From positions 2,356,001 through 2,420,000 of the forward strand of contig NZ_CP124616.1 of assembly GCF_029958925.1 (NCBI RefSeq): 64,000 nt of DNA. The letters are read 5' to 3'. Under the pieces are notes generated by a model. That model had not been told where the DNA came from and did not search any database. It worked only from the letters and a program-made list of their open reading frames with translations. Positions 10,691-20,833 of this stretch are shown here, piece after piece (within the stretch, counting starts at the first letter, position 1; each line of letters starts with the position of its first letter). The stretch comes from Tropicibacter oceani (GTDB lineage Bacteria; Pseudomonadota; Alphaproteobacteria; Rhodobacterales; Rhodobacteraceae). Made by a program: the position numbers and the translations under genes.

Positions 10691-11910
10691 TGGACGGCTC
10701 CAAAGGTTTCGATGACGCCCTGACGGGCGAGCAGAAGATCCGCAATTTCAACATCAACTTCGGGCCCCAGCACCCCGCCGCGCACGGCGTGTTGCGCATG
10801 GTGCTTGAGCTGGACGGCGAGATCGTCGAACGCGCTGACCCGCATATCGGGTTGCTGCACCGCGGTACGGAAAAGCTCATGGAGAGCCGGACTTACCTGC
10901 AGAACCTGCCGTATTTCGACCGGCTGGATTACGTGGCGCCGATGAACCAGGAACACGCCTGGTGTCTGGCCATCGAAAAGCTGACCGGCACCGTGGTGCC
11001 GCGTCGCGGCAGCCTGATCCGCGTGCTGTTCTGCGAAATCGGCCGGGTGCTGAACCACCTGCTGAACGTGACCACGCAGGCCATGGACGTCGGCGCGCTG
11101 ACGCCGCCGCTCTGGGGCTTTGAGGAACGCGAAAAGCTGATGGTGTTCTACGAACGGGCCTGCGGCGCACGTCTGCACGCGGCCTATTTCCGCCCCGGCG
11201 GTGTTCATCAGGACCTGCCGCCGGCGCTGATCGACGATATCGAGACATGGGCGAATGAATTCCCCCGCGTGCTCGAGGACATCGACGGCCTGCTGACGGA
11301 AAACCGCATCTTCAAGCAGCGCAACTGCGATATCGGTGTGATCACCGAAGAGGAAATCAACGACTGGGGTTTCTCGGGCGTCATGGTGCGGGGCAGTGGC
11401 CTGGCATGGGATTTGCGCCGCGCGCAACCCTATGAATGCTATGACGAATTCGAATTCCAGATCCCCGTCGGCAAGAACGGCGATTGCTATGACCGCTACC
11501 TGTGCCGGATGGAAGAAATGCGCCAGTCGGTGCACATCATCCACCAGGCCATCGCCAAGCTGCGTGCGCCGGACGGGCAGGGCGACGTTCTGGCCCGGGG
11601 CAAGCTGACCCCGCCGAAACGCGGCGAGATGAAGACCTCGATGGAGGCGCTCATCCACCACTTCAAACTGTATACCGAGGGTTTCCACGTCCCCGAAGGC
11701 GAGATTTACGCCGCGGTCGAGGCGCCCAAGGGCGAATTCGGCGTCTATCTGGTGTCGGACGGGTCGAACAAACCCTACCGCGCCAAGCTGCGCGCGCCCG
11801 GCTTCCTGCACCTGCAGGCGATGGACCACGTGTCCAAGGGGCACCAGCTGGCCGACGTGGCCGCGATCATCGGCACGATGGACGTGGTGTTCGGAGAAAT
11901 CGACAGATAA
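10687..11910 (+). CDS. nuoD: NADH-quinone oxidoreductase subunit D
   Basis: Encodes 407 aa of the 49-kDa subunit, which forms the quinone-binding cavity with Nuo[14 protein letters not shown] near the N-terminus includes the conserved quinone-site histidine; [11 protein letters not shown] and the C-terminal region ending VFGEIDR are standard. The ATGATG start overlaps the nuoC TGA (10687 or 10690; four-base coupling favours 10687). Confidence 0.96.
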
Positions 11911-12014
11911 GGGGCGGGGCCATCAGGCCCCGTTCGGCCATGACGACACCGGTCTGCCCGGGCAATGCCCTGGCAGCGGTGCCCCAGGGACCAAGTGACT
12001 ACGAGGGATCCGTA

Positions 12015-12317
12015 ATGAAAAAGATGTTTGCCGCCTTTGCCGCGCTGTCGCTGATCGCGGCCTGTGTCCCGCCCGAGGGTGTCACCCCCGAGGACCTGGC
12101 CGCCTTTGATCAGGCGGTGGCGTCGATCGGATGCGAATTGAACACGGAAACCGACTATCTGCCGGTCGAGCTTCAGACCGGGATGACCCGCGAAAAGCTG
12201 ATCCAGGTCGCCCAGTACAAGGTCACCCTCGAAGAGGCCGTGTCCCTGCCCAGCGGCGGCGTACGCTCGATCGTCGGGGCCTGCGCGCCCAAGGCGGAAA
12301 CCCCGGCCCAGGCCTGA
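12015..12317 (+). CDS. small putative lipoprotein inside the nuo operon
   Basis: Encodes 100 aa. ATG 12015 has a GAGGGA ribosome-binding site and gives a lipoprotein signal, MKKMFAAFAALSLIAACVPP, with the lipobox cysteine at 17. The longer open frame overlaps nuoD and is not used. The mature protein is acidic and has two further cysteines (SIGCEL and VGACAP). It lies between nuoD and nuoE, with 104 bp before it and 58 bp after. Function is unknown; position suggests a link to complex I expression or assembly but proves nothing. Confidence 0.7.
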   Translation: MKKMFAAFAALSLIAACVPPEGVTPEDLAAFDQAVASIGCELNTETDYLPVELQTGMTREKLIQVAQYKVTLEEAVSLPSGGVRSIVGACAPKAETPAQA

Positions 12318-12375
12318 GACTTAATGATCCCGCGCCGCCATCAGGGCGGCGCGCAACTTTCGGAGAACGTGCCCG

Positions 12376-13578
12376 ATGCTGCGCCGTTTGCACAAAGAAC
12401 AACCTGACTCCTTTGCCTTTACCCCGGACAACCTGGCCTGGGCCGAGGCCCAGATCACCAAGTATCCGGCCGGCCGCCAGGCCAGCGCGGTGATCCCGCT
12501 GCTGTGGCGCGCCCAGGAACAAGAGGGCTGGCTGACCCGCCCGGCGATCGAAAACGTCGCCGACATGCTGGGGATGCCCTACATGCGGGTGCTCGAGGTG
12601 GCGTCGTTCTACTTCATGTTCCAGCTGCAACCGGTTGGGTCCGTTGCGCATATCCAGATCTGCGGCACCACGTCCTGCATGATCTGCGGCGCCGAGGACC
12701 TGATCGCCGTCTGCCGCGAAAAGATCGCCGCCAAGCCGCATGCGCTGTCCGCCGATGGCAAGTTTTCCTGGGAAGAGGTCGAATGCCTTGGTGCCTGCAC
12801 CAACGCGCCGATGGCCCAGATCGGCAAGGATTATTACGAGGATCTGACCGCCGACAAGCTGCGCGCCCTGCTGGACGCGCTGGCCAAGGGCGAGGTGCCG
12901 CAGGTCGGCCCGCAGAACGGACGCTTTGCGGCGGAACCCAAGGGCGGGATCACCTCGTTGACGGAATACGTCAATGCCTCGATCAAGCTGAACGCCAGCG
13001 CCCAGTTGGCAGACGAGATCGGCGATACGGTCAAGCGCATTGACGGCAACGAAGTGCCGCTGCGCGCGCCCTGGGGCAATGCCTCGGCGACCAGCACGAC
13101 GGGTGAACCCGCCGAGCAGCCCAAGCCGTCGGCAACGCGCCCGGCGGATGCCACCGGGATCGACAAACGCGAGGCCGCGGCCAGTTCCAAGGCCAAGCCG
13201 GCGGGCAAAACCGGCGCCGATGCCGATGCCGCGACCAAAGTCGCACAGGCCCCGGCCGCAGCGGCGGCTGAAGGTGCCCAAAGCCCGGGCCGCAAGCCCG
13301 AAGCGCTGGCAGAAGCACGCGGCGGCAAGGCCGATGATCTCAAGCAGATCAAGGGCATAGGCCCGAAACTTGAAAAGCTGTGCAACCGTCTTGGCTTTTA
13401 CCACTTTGACCAGATCGCCGCCTGGAGCGACGAGGAAGTGGCCTGGGTGGATGCCAATCTCGAAGGCTTCAAGGGCCGCGTGACGCGTGACGCCTGGGTT
13501 TCCCAGGCAAAAACGCTGGCATCGGGCGCAGAAACCGAGTTTTCTAACCGTGTCAAGAAAGGGGACGTCTACGAATAG
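12376..13578 (+). CDS. nuoE: NADH-quinone oxidoreductase subunit E with C-terminal HhH-type extension
   Basis: Encodes 400 aa, against roughly 160-240 for ordinary NuoE. Residues 1 to about 170 are the thioredoxin-like [2Fe-2S] N1a subunit with ligands in [10 protein letters not shown] (Cys96, Cys101) and CLGACTNAP (Cys137, Cys141). A linker rich in Ala, Pro and Lys follows (about 220-317). Residues 318-400 form a helix-hairpin-helix-like domain with [19 protein letters not shown]. The same domain ends the next gene. The tail is probably dispensable for cluster binding; its role is unknown. Confidence 0.93.
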   Translation: MLRRLHKEQPDSFAFTPDNLAWAEAQITKYPAGRQASAVIPLLWRAQEQEGWLTRPAIENVADMLGMPYMRVLEVASFYFMFQLQPVGSVAHIQICGTTSCMICGAEDLIAVCREKIAAKPHALSADGKFSWEEVECLGACTNAPMAQIGKDYYEDLTADKLRALLDALAKGEVPQVGPQNGRFAAEPKGGITSLTEYVNASIKLNASAQLADEIGDTVKRIDGNEVPLRAPWGNASATSTTGEPAEQPKPSATRPADATGIDKREAAASSKAKPAGKTGADADAATKVAQAPAAAAAEGAQSPGRKPEALAEARGGKADDLKQIKGIGPKLEKLCNRLGFYHFDQIAAWSDEEVAWVDANLEGFKGRVTRDAWVSQAKTLASGAETEFSNRVKKGDVYE

Positions 13579-13609
13579 ACGCCCATGATACGGGATAGGG
13601 AGTGATCGG

Positions 13610-14635
13610 ATGAGTGACAACACTGGTGGAACCTGCGCGATGAAGTGCTGGGGGACGGCGGCCATACTGGGGCTGTTCGTCTTGATCCTGACGGCTGACA
13701 AGGGGCTGTTTCCGGCGCTAGTTCTGGGGCTTTTGACCCTTGGGGGGCTGGGCCTGTTGTTCACCTGGCTGTTCTGCGCCCCGGTGGCAAAGCTGGGCGA
13801 AGGCCAGTCCAGATCCGCCGGGTCCGGCGCTGCGCCTGCCGCATCGGCGGCGGTTGCGCGGTCCGGTGCAGGTTCTGCATCCGGGGCGGTTGCCAGCGGT
13901 TCCGCAGCTGCGTCCAGCGCCGCCGCTGCCGCAACTCCGAAACCCGAGCCAGTGACCAAGCCCGCCGCCGACGCGGCCAAGGCCGAGGACAGCGCGGAAG
14001 GCGCCAAGGACAGCGCCGCAGACGATGAGGCGGCTGCCTCTGAGGCCCGGGACGTCGCCACGGCAGAGGCCAGCGCATCGGTCATTACCGCCTCCAAACC
14101 TCTTGCCGGGCAAGAGGAGCTGGCCACACGCAAGGGCAGCTGGAAATACGAGGGTGAAGCTGCGGCCGACGCCAAGCCCGCCAAGGCCAAGCCTGCCGCG
14201 AAATCCAAACCCAAGGCGAAAGTCGACAAAACCAAGGCCGACAAACCCAAGGCCAAAGCGGCCAAGGCAACAGATCCGGCCCCCTCGGGCGCGGATCAGG
14301 ACAATGTCGACCGCGACGGAGATGGCAAGATCGAAGGCGTGAACGAGGGCTCCAAGCCCGAAATGCTGACCGGTCCGCGCGCGGGCGGGGCGGACAACCT
14401 CAAGGAAATCAAGGGGATCGGTCCCAAACTTGAAAAGCTGTGCAACAGCCTTGGGGTCTATCACTTTGACCAGATCGCCGCCTGGACCAGTGACGAGCTG
14501 GCTTGGGTCGATTCGAACCTGGCCGGGTTCCGTGGCCGCGCGACGCGTGACGACTGGGTTGGCCAGGCCAAGGTGCTGGCGGCCGGCGGCGAGACCGAGT
14601 TCTCGAAGCGGGTCGAAGGCGGCAAGGTTTACTAA
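13610..14635 (+). CDS. membrane-anchored Ala/Lys-rich protein with the NuoE-type HhH domain
   Basis: Encodes 341 aa. The N-terminus has two hydrophobic stretches (about residues 12-30 and 33-58) followed by a long low-complexity region of Ala, Ser, Glu and Lys-Pro blocks (to about 250). Residues 260-341 are a close copy of the NuoE C-terminal domain, including [19 protein letters not shown] and YHFDQIAAW. The N-terminus differs from NuoE and there are no Fe-S ligands. It lies 31 bp behind nuoE. The shared domain points to a partial duplication inside the operon. Function is unknown; interaction with NuoE or with nucleic acid are both possible. Confidence 0.75.
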   Translation: MSDNTGGTCAMKCWGTAAILGLFVLILTADKGLFPALVLGLLTLGGLGLLFTWLFCAPVAKLGEGQSRSAGSGAAPAASAAVARSGAGSASGAVASGSAAASSAAAAATPKPEPVTKPAADAAKAEDSAEGAKDSAADDEAAASEARDVATAEASASVITASKPLAGQEELATRKGSWKYEGEAAADAKPAKAKPAAKSKPKAKVDKTKADKPKAKAAKATDPAPSGADQDNVDRDGDGKIEGVNEGSKPEMLTGPRAGGADNLKEIKGIGPKLEKLCNSLGVYHFDQIAAWTSDELAWVDSNLAGFRGRATRDDWVGQAKVLAAGGETEFSKRVEGGKVY

Positions 14636-14754
14636 GCCTGCGACGACAACGGGTCTTGCGTGGCGATCCGGCCCATGCGAGGCCCGGCAAGGCCCCGGGG
14701 CAGGGGACGGCCGTGTGACGGGACTGCCCAAGTGTGATTGTAAAGGAATATGAC

Positions 14755-15429
14755 GTGACCAGAATGACCTCCGGTTTGCCGATGGCGGATTTCACCCCGA
14801 TGATCGCCCTGTGGGGCCATCAGGCCAAAACGCTGATCGAATGGAATTGCATGGTCACCCAGGCCGCGCTTGAACTGCCGCTGAGCGTGGCACAGGGGCT
14901 GCGCAACGAAGCCGTGGCAAAGCCCGCTTCGGCGGCCAAGCCGACACCCGCTGCACCGCAAGCCAAGGTCGAGGCTGCAAAGCCCGCTCCGGTTGCCAAG
15001 CCCGAGCCTGCGGCCAAGGCGACACCCGCTGCGCCGCAAACCAAGGTCGAGGCTGCCAAGCCCGCTTCGATTGCCAAGCCTGCCCCGGCGGCCAAGGCCG
15101 AGCCGGCGGCCAAAGCAGCGCCCGCTGCGCCGCGAGCCAAGGTTGAGGTTGCCAAACCGGCTCCGGTTGCCAAGCCCGCTCCGGTTGCCAAGCCCGAGCC
15201 TGCGGCCAAGCCGACACCCGCTGCGCCGCAAGCCAAAGCCGAGACCGCAAAACCCGCTCCGAAGGCCAAGACGTCCAGGCGGGCGGCCAAGCGGAAGGCA
15301 GCAAAAGCGGCAGGCGCTGCAGCCAAACCCCAGGCCGCTGCCAAGACAGCCGCCGCCGCCACGCCTGCCGGTGCGAAAACCACCGCCGCGCGTGCCGATG
15401 GCGTGGACAAAACCGCTGCCAAGGGGTAA
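14755..15429 (+). CDS. Ala/Lys/Pro-repeat protein, phasin-like N-terminus
   Basis: Encodes 224 aa. GTG 14755 has AAAGGA 7 nt upstream; ATG 14764 is an alternative and an upstream GTG at 14734 has no good site. The first 55 residues look like an amphipathic phasin-type segment (FTPMIALWGHQAKTLIEWN). The rest is built of about four imperfect 30-36 residue units containing PAAPQAKVEAAKPAPVAKPE, then a very basic tail (SRRAAKRKAAKAA). This composition recalls histone-like AlgP or H1-type tails. It lies between nuoE and nuoF. Function is unknown. Confidence 0.7.
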   Translation: MTRMTSGLPMADFTPMIALWGHQAKTLIEWNCMVTQAALELPLSVAQGLRNEAVAKPASAAKPTPAAPQAKVEAAKPAPVAKPEPAAKATPAAPQTKVEAAKPASIAKPAPAAKAEPAAKAAPAAPRAKVEVAKPAPVAKPAPVAKPEPAAKPTPAAPQAKAETAKPAPKAKTSRRAAKRKAAKAAGAAAKPQAAAKTAAAATPAGAKTTAARADGVDKTAAKG

Positions 15430-15441
15430 CGGACAGGGGCG

Positions 15442-15663
15442 ATGACCGTGGGCAAACCGGATCTTGAGAAAACCGGGCGCAAGATTGCGCTGGTGATTGC
15501 CGGAACCGGTGTGGCCTGGGTCGCCGTCAACGCGCTTGGCGCCGCTCTGGGCTGGACCCCGAGGACTTTGGCCCTGTTCGACCTGGTGGCGGTTGCCGCC
15601 TTCGGATGGGCGATCTGGATGATTTACGGACTCTGGCGCGCGCGCCAGCAGAAACAGGACTAA
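15442..15663 (+). CDS. 73-aa membrane protein, DUF5337-like
   Basis: Two hydrophobic helices (about residues 16-36 and 43-64) with a basic C-terminus (WRARQQKQD). It resembles a small Rhodobacteraceae family that I recall as DUF5337; the name is from memory and unchecked. It starts 12 bp behind the repeat protein and ends 4 bp before nuoF, so it is firmly within the operon. A structural or assembly role in complex I is conjecture. Confidence 0.7.
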   Translation: MTVGKPDLEKTGRKIALVIAGTGVAWVAVNALGAALGWTPRTLALFDLVAVAAFGWAIWMIYGLWRARQQKQD

Positions 15664-15667
15664 GAGC

Positions 15668-16966
15668 ATGCTGCAGGATCAGGACCGCATCTTTACCAAC
15701 ATCTACGGGATGCACGACCGCACCCTGGACGGCGCCAAAAAGCGCGGCCATTGGGATGGCACGGCCAAGATCATCCAGAACGGGCGCGACTGGATCATCG
15801 ACCAGATGAAGGCCAGCGGCCTGCGCGGCCGCGGCGGCGCGGGTTTCCCGACCGGTCTGAAATGGTCCTTCATGCCCAAGGAAAGCGATGGTCGCCCGTC
15901 CTACCTGGTGATCAACGCCGACGAATCCGAGCCGGGCACCTGCAAGGACCGCGAAATCATGCGCCACGATCCGCATACGCTGATCGAAGGGGCGCTGATC
16001 GCGTCGTTCGCGATGCAGGCCCATGCCTGCTATATCTACATTCGCGGCGAATACATCCGCGAGAAAGAAGCGCTGCAGGCCGCGATTGACGAGGCTTATG
16101 ACGCCGGTCTGCTGGGCAAGAACGCCGCGAAATCCGGCTGGGATTTCGACCTGTACCTGCACCACGGCGCGGGCGCCTATATCTGCGGCGAGGAAACCGC
16201 GCTGCTGGAATCGCTCGAAGGCAAGAAGGGCATGCCCCGGATGAAGCCGCCGTTCCCGGCGGGATCGGGCCTGTATGGCTGCCCGACCACGGTGAACAAC
16301 GTCGAATCCATCGCCGTTGTGCCGACCATCCTGCGTCGCGGGCCGGAATGGTTCGCGGGCTTTGGTCGCCCCAACAACGCGGGCACCAAGCTGTTCGCCA
16401 TCAGCGGCCACGTCAACAACCCCTGCGTCGTCGAAGAGGCGATGTCGATCAGCTTTGAAGAGTTGATCGAAAAGCATTGCGGCGGCATTCGCGGCGGTTG
16501 GGACAACCTCAAGGCGGTGATCCCCGGCGGATCGTCCGTGCCTTGTGTGCGCGGCGAAAAGATGCGCGACGCGATCATGGATTTCGATTACCTGCGCGGC
16601 GATCTTGGCTCGGGCCTTGGCACGGCGGCGGTGATCGTGATGGATCAGTCGACCGACATCATCAAGGCGATCTGGCGTCTGTCCAAGTTCTACAAGCACG
16701 AAAGCTGCGGCCAGTGCACGCCCTGCCGCGAGGGCACCGGCTGGATGATGCGCGTCATGGACCGTCTGGTCAAAGGCCAGGCGGACGAGGAAGAAATCGA
16801 CATGCTGTGGGACGTGACCAAGCAGGTCGAAGGCCACACCATCTGCGCGCTTGGCGACGCCGCGGCCTGGCCGATCCAGGGCCTGATCCGCAACTTCCGC
16901 GACGAGATCGAGGATCGCATCAAGGCGCAGAAATCGGGCAAGATCAGCGCCGTCGCGGCCGAGTGA
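15668..16966 (+). CDS. nuoF: NADH-quinone oxidoreductase subunit F
   Basis: Encodes 432 aa of the 51-kDa subunit that oxidises NADH through FMN and cluster N3. [13 protein letters not shown] (about 55-67) is the NADH/FMN glycine-rich loop. [15 protein letters not shown] and [14 protein letters not shown] follow. The 4Fe-4S ligands lie in [12 protein letters not shown] (about 344-355) and HTICALGD (about 390-398). Length and order are typical. A hairpin with a T-run follows the stop codon. Confidence 0.97.
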   Translation: MLQDQDRIFTNIYGMHDRTLDGAKKRGHWDGTAKIIQNGRDWIIDQMKASGLRGRGGAGFPTGLKWSFMPKESDGRPSYLVINADESEPGTCKDREIMRHDPHTLIEGALIASFAMQAHACYIYIRGEYIREKEALQAAIDEAYDAGLLGKNAAKSGWDFDLYLHHGAGAYICGEETALLESLEGKKGMPRMKPPFPAGSGLYGCPTTVNNVESIAVVPTILRRGPEWFAGFGRPNNAGTKLFAISGHVNNPCVVEEAMSISFEELIEKHCGGIRGGWDNLKAVIPGGSSVPCVRGEKMRDAIMDFDYLRGDLGSGLGTAAVIVMDQSTDIIKAIWRLSKFYKHESCGQCTPCREGTGWMMRVMDRLVKGQADEEEIDMLWDVTKQVEGHTICALGDAAAWPIQGLIRNFRDEIEDRIKAQKSGKISAVAAE

Positions 16967-17005
16967 TCCACGGCGCGGCGCGTGGCCGCCTGACAGACAG
17001 GGAAG

Positions 17006-17035
17006 GGGGCGCGGCGTAAGGCTGCGCCCTTTTTC
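17006..17035 (+). terminator. hairpin and T-run after nuoF
   Basis: GGGCGC pairs with GCGCCC across a short loop and is followed by TTTTT. It may cause partial termination or processing inside the nuo gene set. The 213-bp spacer 16967-17179 holds no gene. Confidence 0.5.
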
Positions 17036-17179
17036 TTTGCGACGGCGCGGGCGCGCATCGGGCGTTCAACGGCTTGTTTCCCGAAATGCGACAATTTTCG
17101 TGAAATCTGTGTTAGACTGCCCTTTGTAATCCTGCGCGGCGCCGCGCGGGACCCGGATATTGAGCCGATAGGGGGTCGT

Positions 17180-17668
17180 ATGACACAAGTTTTCGGGGCC
17201 GGTTCGGCCCGCAAGGTATTCATGACTGTGGCGATGGGTCTGGCCCTTGCCGGCTGTGGCCAGATGCAACTGGGCGTGTTCAACACCAAGGGCCGGATCG
17301 CGGAACAGGAACAAAGCCCGATGTCGGTGGCCACCTTCGGTCAGACGGCGGTGGAACTGGACGGCGTGCGCTATCTGTACGACTACACCGCCACCGGCCA
17401 GCCGATGGTGCCGCACGCCACCGAGGACGCCCTGTCCGAAGTGCTGGTCCCGGGCGAGGCGCGCGCGCCGATCCTGCGCATTGGCCGGGCGGATGGCACG
17501 CCGATGACCCAATCGACCAAGGGGCACAGCCTTCAGGTCGCGACGTTCCTGTGCTCTGAGCATCCCGAATGGCCGCGCACCGTTCTGCCCGCGGCTGGGC
17601 AATCGGCGCAAAGCACCCCGGACTGGGTTGCCGATGGCCATTGGCACGTGGTGCGCCCTTGCGGATAG
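17180..17668 (+). CDS. putative lipoprotein of unknown function
   Basis: Encodes 162 aa from ATG 17180. A later ATG at 17222 would give a tighter signal peptide (MTVAMGLALAGCGQ), so the start is uncertain. The lipobox is LAGC in either case. The mature part contains FLCSEHPEWP and ends HWHVVRPCG, giving two more cysteines. It lies in the nuoF-nuoG interval with two other small exported proteins. No family is recognised. Confidence 0.65.
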   Translation: MTQVFGAGSARKVFMTVAMGLALAGCGQMQLGVFNTKGRIAEQEQSPMSVATFGQTAVELDGVRYLYDYTATGQPMVPHATEDALSEVLVPGEARAPILRIGRADGTPMTQSTKGHSLQVATFLCSEHPEWPRTVLPAAGQSAQSTPDWVADGHWHVVRPCG

Positions 17669-17763
17669 GCCGCGTGCGGGGCGCGTTGCGCAACTCGGCT
17701 TGACCATTGCCGCCCCAATGGCGAGACTGCGCCAAATCAAAGGGTTGAGCCGGGGAAAAGCTG

Positions 17764-18114
17764 ATGATGCGCATTGTGATTCTGGGAAGTCTGGTTCTGA
17801 CCCTGTCGGCCTGCGGCAGCGGGCTGGGGGATCGCTTTGGCATTGGCAAGGGAACCGAATTCTTTGACGGGCAGCGCTATTCCGGCAGCGCCAAGGCCGA
17901 CCGCAGCGACCGGTCGCATTTCGTGGCCTCGGTCCGGCCGGTCTCGGCCTCTTTTGACGGGGCGATCGAAGCGGCCCGCTACGAGGGCGTGCAGCACTGC
18001 ATCAAGTATTACGGCACCTCGGACATCGCCTGGGACGTGGGCCCCGACACCCCGCGCGAGGCGCTGGTGATCGAGAATGACACGCTGACCTTCATGGGCA
18101 CCTGCCAAGAGTGA
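17764..18114 (+). CDS. small putative lipoprotein of unknown function
   Basis: Encodes 116 aa. MMRIVILGSLVLTLSACGSG is a lipoprotein signal with the lipobox LSAC. Two cysteines occur in the mature part (VQHCIKYY and FMGTCQE). The GGAAAAG leader is a moderate ribosome-binding site. It is the second of three small exported proteins between nuoF and nuoG. Confidence 0.65.
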   Translation: MMRIVILGSLVLTLSACGSGLGDRFGIGKGTEFFDGQRYSGSAKADRSDRSHFVASVRPVSASFDGAIEAARYEGVQHCIKYYGTSDIAWDVGPDTPREALVIENDTLTFMGTCQE

Positions 18115-18233
18115 CGGTTGGCGGGGTTTCGCTGAAAATCCCGGATATCCAAGGGTTTGAAGGGGCTGCTATTGCATAACGGCGGCCCCTTTCGCACATC
18201 TGGGGCAATGTTTCGTAACAAGGAGGCGGCTAG

Positions 18234-18641
18234 ATGCGCCTGATTCCCCGACTTGCGGCTACTGTGACCGTGACGACCCTTTTGCTGGCCGGTCCGCTGG
18301 CTGCCAAGACGCCCCTGTCCCAGGTGGACGAGATCGACAACGGCCTGATGGCCATCGCCATCGCCGATGAAATCCGCAACCGCTGTGATGACATCGGTGC
18401 CCGCATGATCAAGGCGCTGGCCACGATCAATGCGCTCAAGTCCCGGGCGCAGGCGCTTGGCTATACCGATGACGAGATCGAGGACTATGTGACCTCGAAG
18501 GCGGAAAAGGCCCGGATGCGCGAAAAGGCCACGGCCTTTCTGGCGGCGCAGGGCGTGAATGCCAAGGACACCAAGGCGCTGTGCGCCTTTGGCAAGCAGC
18601 AAATCGCGAAATCCACCGCGATTGGCGTGTTGCTGCACTGA
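18234..18641 (+). CDS. exported small helical protein, DUF5333-like
   Basis: Encodes 135 aa. An AAGGAGG site precedes ATG 18234. The signal peptide ends near GPLAAKT (about residue 24). The mature protein is mostly helical with two conserved-looking cysteines (IRNRCDD and KALCAFG). It resembles a Rhodobacteraceae family I recall as DUF5333; this is from memory only. It sits between nuoF and nuoG. Function is unknown. Confidence 0.68.
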   Translation: MRLIPRLAATVTVTTLLLAGPLAAKTPLSQVDEIDNGLMAIAIADEIRNRCDDIGARMIKALATINALKSRAQALGYTDDEIEDYVTSKAEKARMREKATAFLAAQGVNAKDTKALCAFGKQQIAKSTAIGVLLH

Positions 18642-18845
18642 AACGCCCGAACCGGGGTGGCTACGTGATCACACATTCATTCATGTGCATGTAACACCCC
18701 GGAAGCGCGGCGATTTTTCTCGGCTTTATGGAGTATAACTGCTGGCGTCTCGGCGCCAGCCGCGCTAGAACCCGCCCGACCACGGCCCCTTAGCCGCAAG
18801 TGCTGATGTGGGCTGTGCCTGCCATGGCAACTGAAGGGCTCGGGC

Positions 18846-20831
18846 ATGTCCGATTTGCGCAAGATCATCATCGACGGCACTCAGGTGGAAGTGGACGGGG
18901 CTATGACCCTTATCCAGGCCTGCGAAGAGGCCGGGATTGAAGTACCCCGTTTTTGTTACCACGAACGGCTGTCCATCGCGGGCAACTGCCGGATGTGCCT
19001 GGTCGAGGTTGTTGGCGGACCGCCAAAACCCGCCGCCAGCTGCGCCATGCAGGTCAAGGACCTGCGCCCGGGGCCGGAAGGGCAACCGCCCGTGGTGAAA
19101 ACCAACTCTCCCATGGTCAAGAAGGCCCGCGAGGGGGTGATGGAGTTCCTGCTCATCAACCACCCGCTGGATTGCCCGATCTGCGACCAGGGCGGCGAAT
19201 GCGACCTTCAGGATCAGGCGATGGCCTATGGCCTGTCGAATTCGCGTTTCACCGAAGCCAAGCGTGCGGTGGATGACCTGGACCTTGGTCCGCTGGTCGC
19301 CACGACCATGACGCGCTGCATTTCCTGCACCCGCTGCGTGCGCTTTACCACCGAGGTCGCCGGCATCACCCAGATGGGCCAGACCGGCCGCGGCGAAGAC
19401 AGCGAGATCACCTCGTACCTGAACCAGACGCTTGATTCGAACCTGCAGGGCAACATCATCGACCTGTGTCCGGTGGGCGCGCTGACCTCAAAGCCCTATT
19501 CCTTTACCGCCCGCCCCTGGGAGTTGACCAAGACCGAATCCATCGACGTGATGGATGCGCTTGGCAGCAACATCCGGGTCGATACCAAGGGCCGTGAAGT
19601 GATGCGGTTCCTGCCGCGCAACCATGACGGCGTGAACGAGGAATGGATTTCCGACAAGACGCGCTTTGTCTGGGACGGGCTGCGCCGTCAGCGGCTGGAT
19701 CGTCCTTACGTTCGCGAGAACGGCAAGCTGCGTCCGGCAAGCTGGGGCGAGGCCCTGGCCAAGGCGGCGGATGCGATCAACGGCGCCAAGGCGCTGGCCG
19801 GTGTGGTCGGCGATCTGGCCCCGGTCGAGGCGATCTATAGCCTCAAGCAGATGATCGAAGGGCAGGGCGGTGTTGTCGAATCGCGCACCGACGGCGCTCG
19901 GCTGCCTGCGGGCAACCGGTCGGCTTATGTCGGCAACGTCGCCATCGAGGATATCGACGCCGCTGATGAGATCATTCTGGTCGGTTCCAACCCGCGCGAC
20001 GAATCGCCGGTGTTGAACGCCCGTATCCGCCGGGCCTGGGCGCGCGGCGCCAAGGTCGCGCGTATCGGTACGCCGGTCGATCTGACCTATGACGTGACCG
20101 AGTTGGGCACGGGCCGCGATGCATTGGCCAAGGTCAAGGCAGGCGAAAATGCCATCGTGATCGTCGGGCAGGGTGCCCTGACCGAAGCGGATGGCGCTGC
20201 CGTTCTGGCCGCTGCCATGGCGATTTCGGGCCGCATGCTGGTGCTGCACACCGCTGCCGCCCGCGTGGGTGCGCTGGACGTGAACGCGGTGAACGACAAG
20301 GGCATGGAGGCGGTGAGCGCCGCCGACGTGATCTACAACCTTGGCGCGGACGAGATCGAGATTGGGCAAGGCGCTTTTGTGATCTATCAGGGCTCGCACG
20401 GCGACCGCGGGGCGCACCGCGCCGACGTGATCCTGCCGGGCGCCGCCTATACCGAAGAACAGGGCCTGTTCGTGAACACCGAAGGGCGTCCGCAACTGGC
20501 GCTGCGCGCGGGCTTTGCCCCCGGCGAGGCCAAGGAAAACTGGGCCATCCTGCGGGCCTTGTCCGCAGAAGTGGGTGCAACCCTGCCGTGGGACTCTCTG
20601 GCGCAGCTGCGTCAGGCCCTGGTGGCAGAGGTTCCGCATCTGGCGCAGATCGACGAGGTCGTGGAAAACGCCTGGCAGGCCGAGCCTGCCGGCACCTTGG
20701 GCAACGCCGATTTCCGGTACGCGATCAAGGATTTCTACCTGACCAACCCGATCGCCCGGGCGTCCGAGCTGATGGCCGAACTGTCCAAGGGCGCCAAGGC
20801 ACGGGCCGAGGCCCCGATCGCGGCGGAGTGA
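18846..20831 (+). CDS. nuoG: NADH-quinone oxidoreductase subunit G
   Basis: Encodes 661 aa of the 75-kDa subunit carrying clusters N1b, N4 and N5 in the peripheral arm. The N-terminal 2Fe-2S ferredoxin part has [16 protein letters not shown], a His/Cys ligand set is in [14 protein letters not shown], and [10 protein letters not shown] and CPVGAL supply N4/N5 ligands. The rest is the molybdopterin-oxidoreductase-like fold without a cofactor. The length is typical of alphaproteobacteria, which lack the E. coli N7 insertion. It ends at the start of the next small gene. Confidence 0.96.
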   Translation: MSDLRKIIIDGTQVEVDGAMTLIQACEEAGIEVPRFCYHERLSIAGNCRMCLVEVVGGPPKPAASCAMQVKDLRPGPEGQPPVVKTNSPMVKKAREGVMEFLLINHPLDCPICDQGGECDLQDQAMAYGLSNSRFTEAKRAVDDLDLGPLVATTMTRCISCTRCVRFTTEVAGITQMGQTGRGEDSEITSYLNQTLDSNLQGNIIDLCPVGALTSKPYSFTARPWELTKTESIDVMDALGSNIRVDTKGREVMRFLPRNHDGVNEEWISDKTRFVWDGLRRQRLDRPYVRENGKLRPASWGEALAKAADAINGAKALAGVVGDLAPVEAIYSLKQMIEGQGGVVESRTDGARLPAGNRSAYVGNVAIEDIDAADEIILVGSNPRDESPVLNARIRRAWARGAKVARIGTPVDLTYDVTELGTGRDALAKVKAGENAIVIVGQGALTEADGAAVLAAAMAISGRMLVLHTAAARVGALDVNAVNDKGMEAVSAADVIYNLGADEIEIGQGAFVIYQGSHGDRGAHRADVILPGAAYTEEQGLFVNTEGRPQLALRAGFAPGEAKENWAILRALSAEVGATLPWDSLAQLRQALVAEVPHLAQIDEVVENAWQAEPAGTLGNADFRYAIKDFYLTNPIARASELMAELSKGAKARAEAPIAAE

Positions 20832-20833
20832 TC

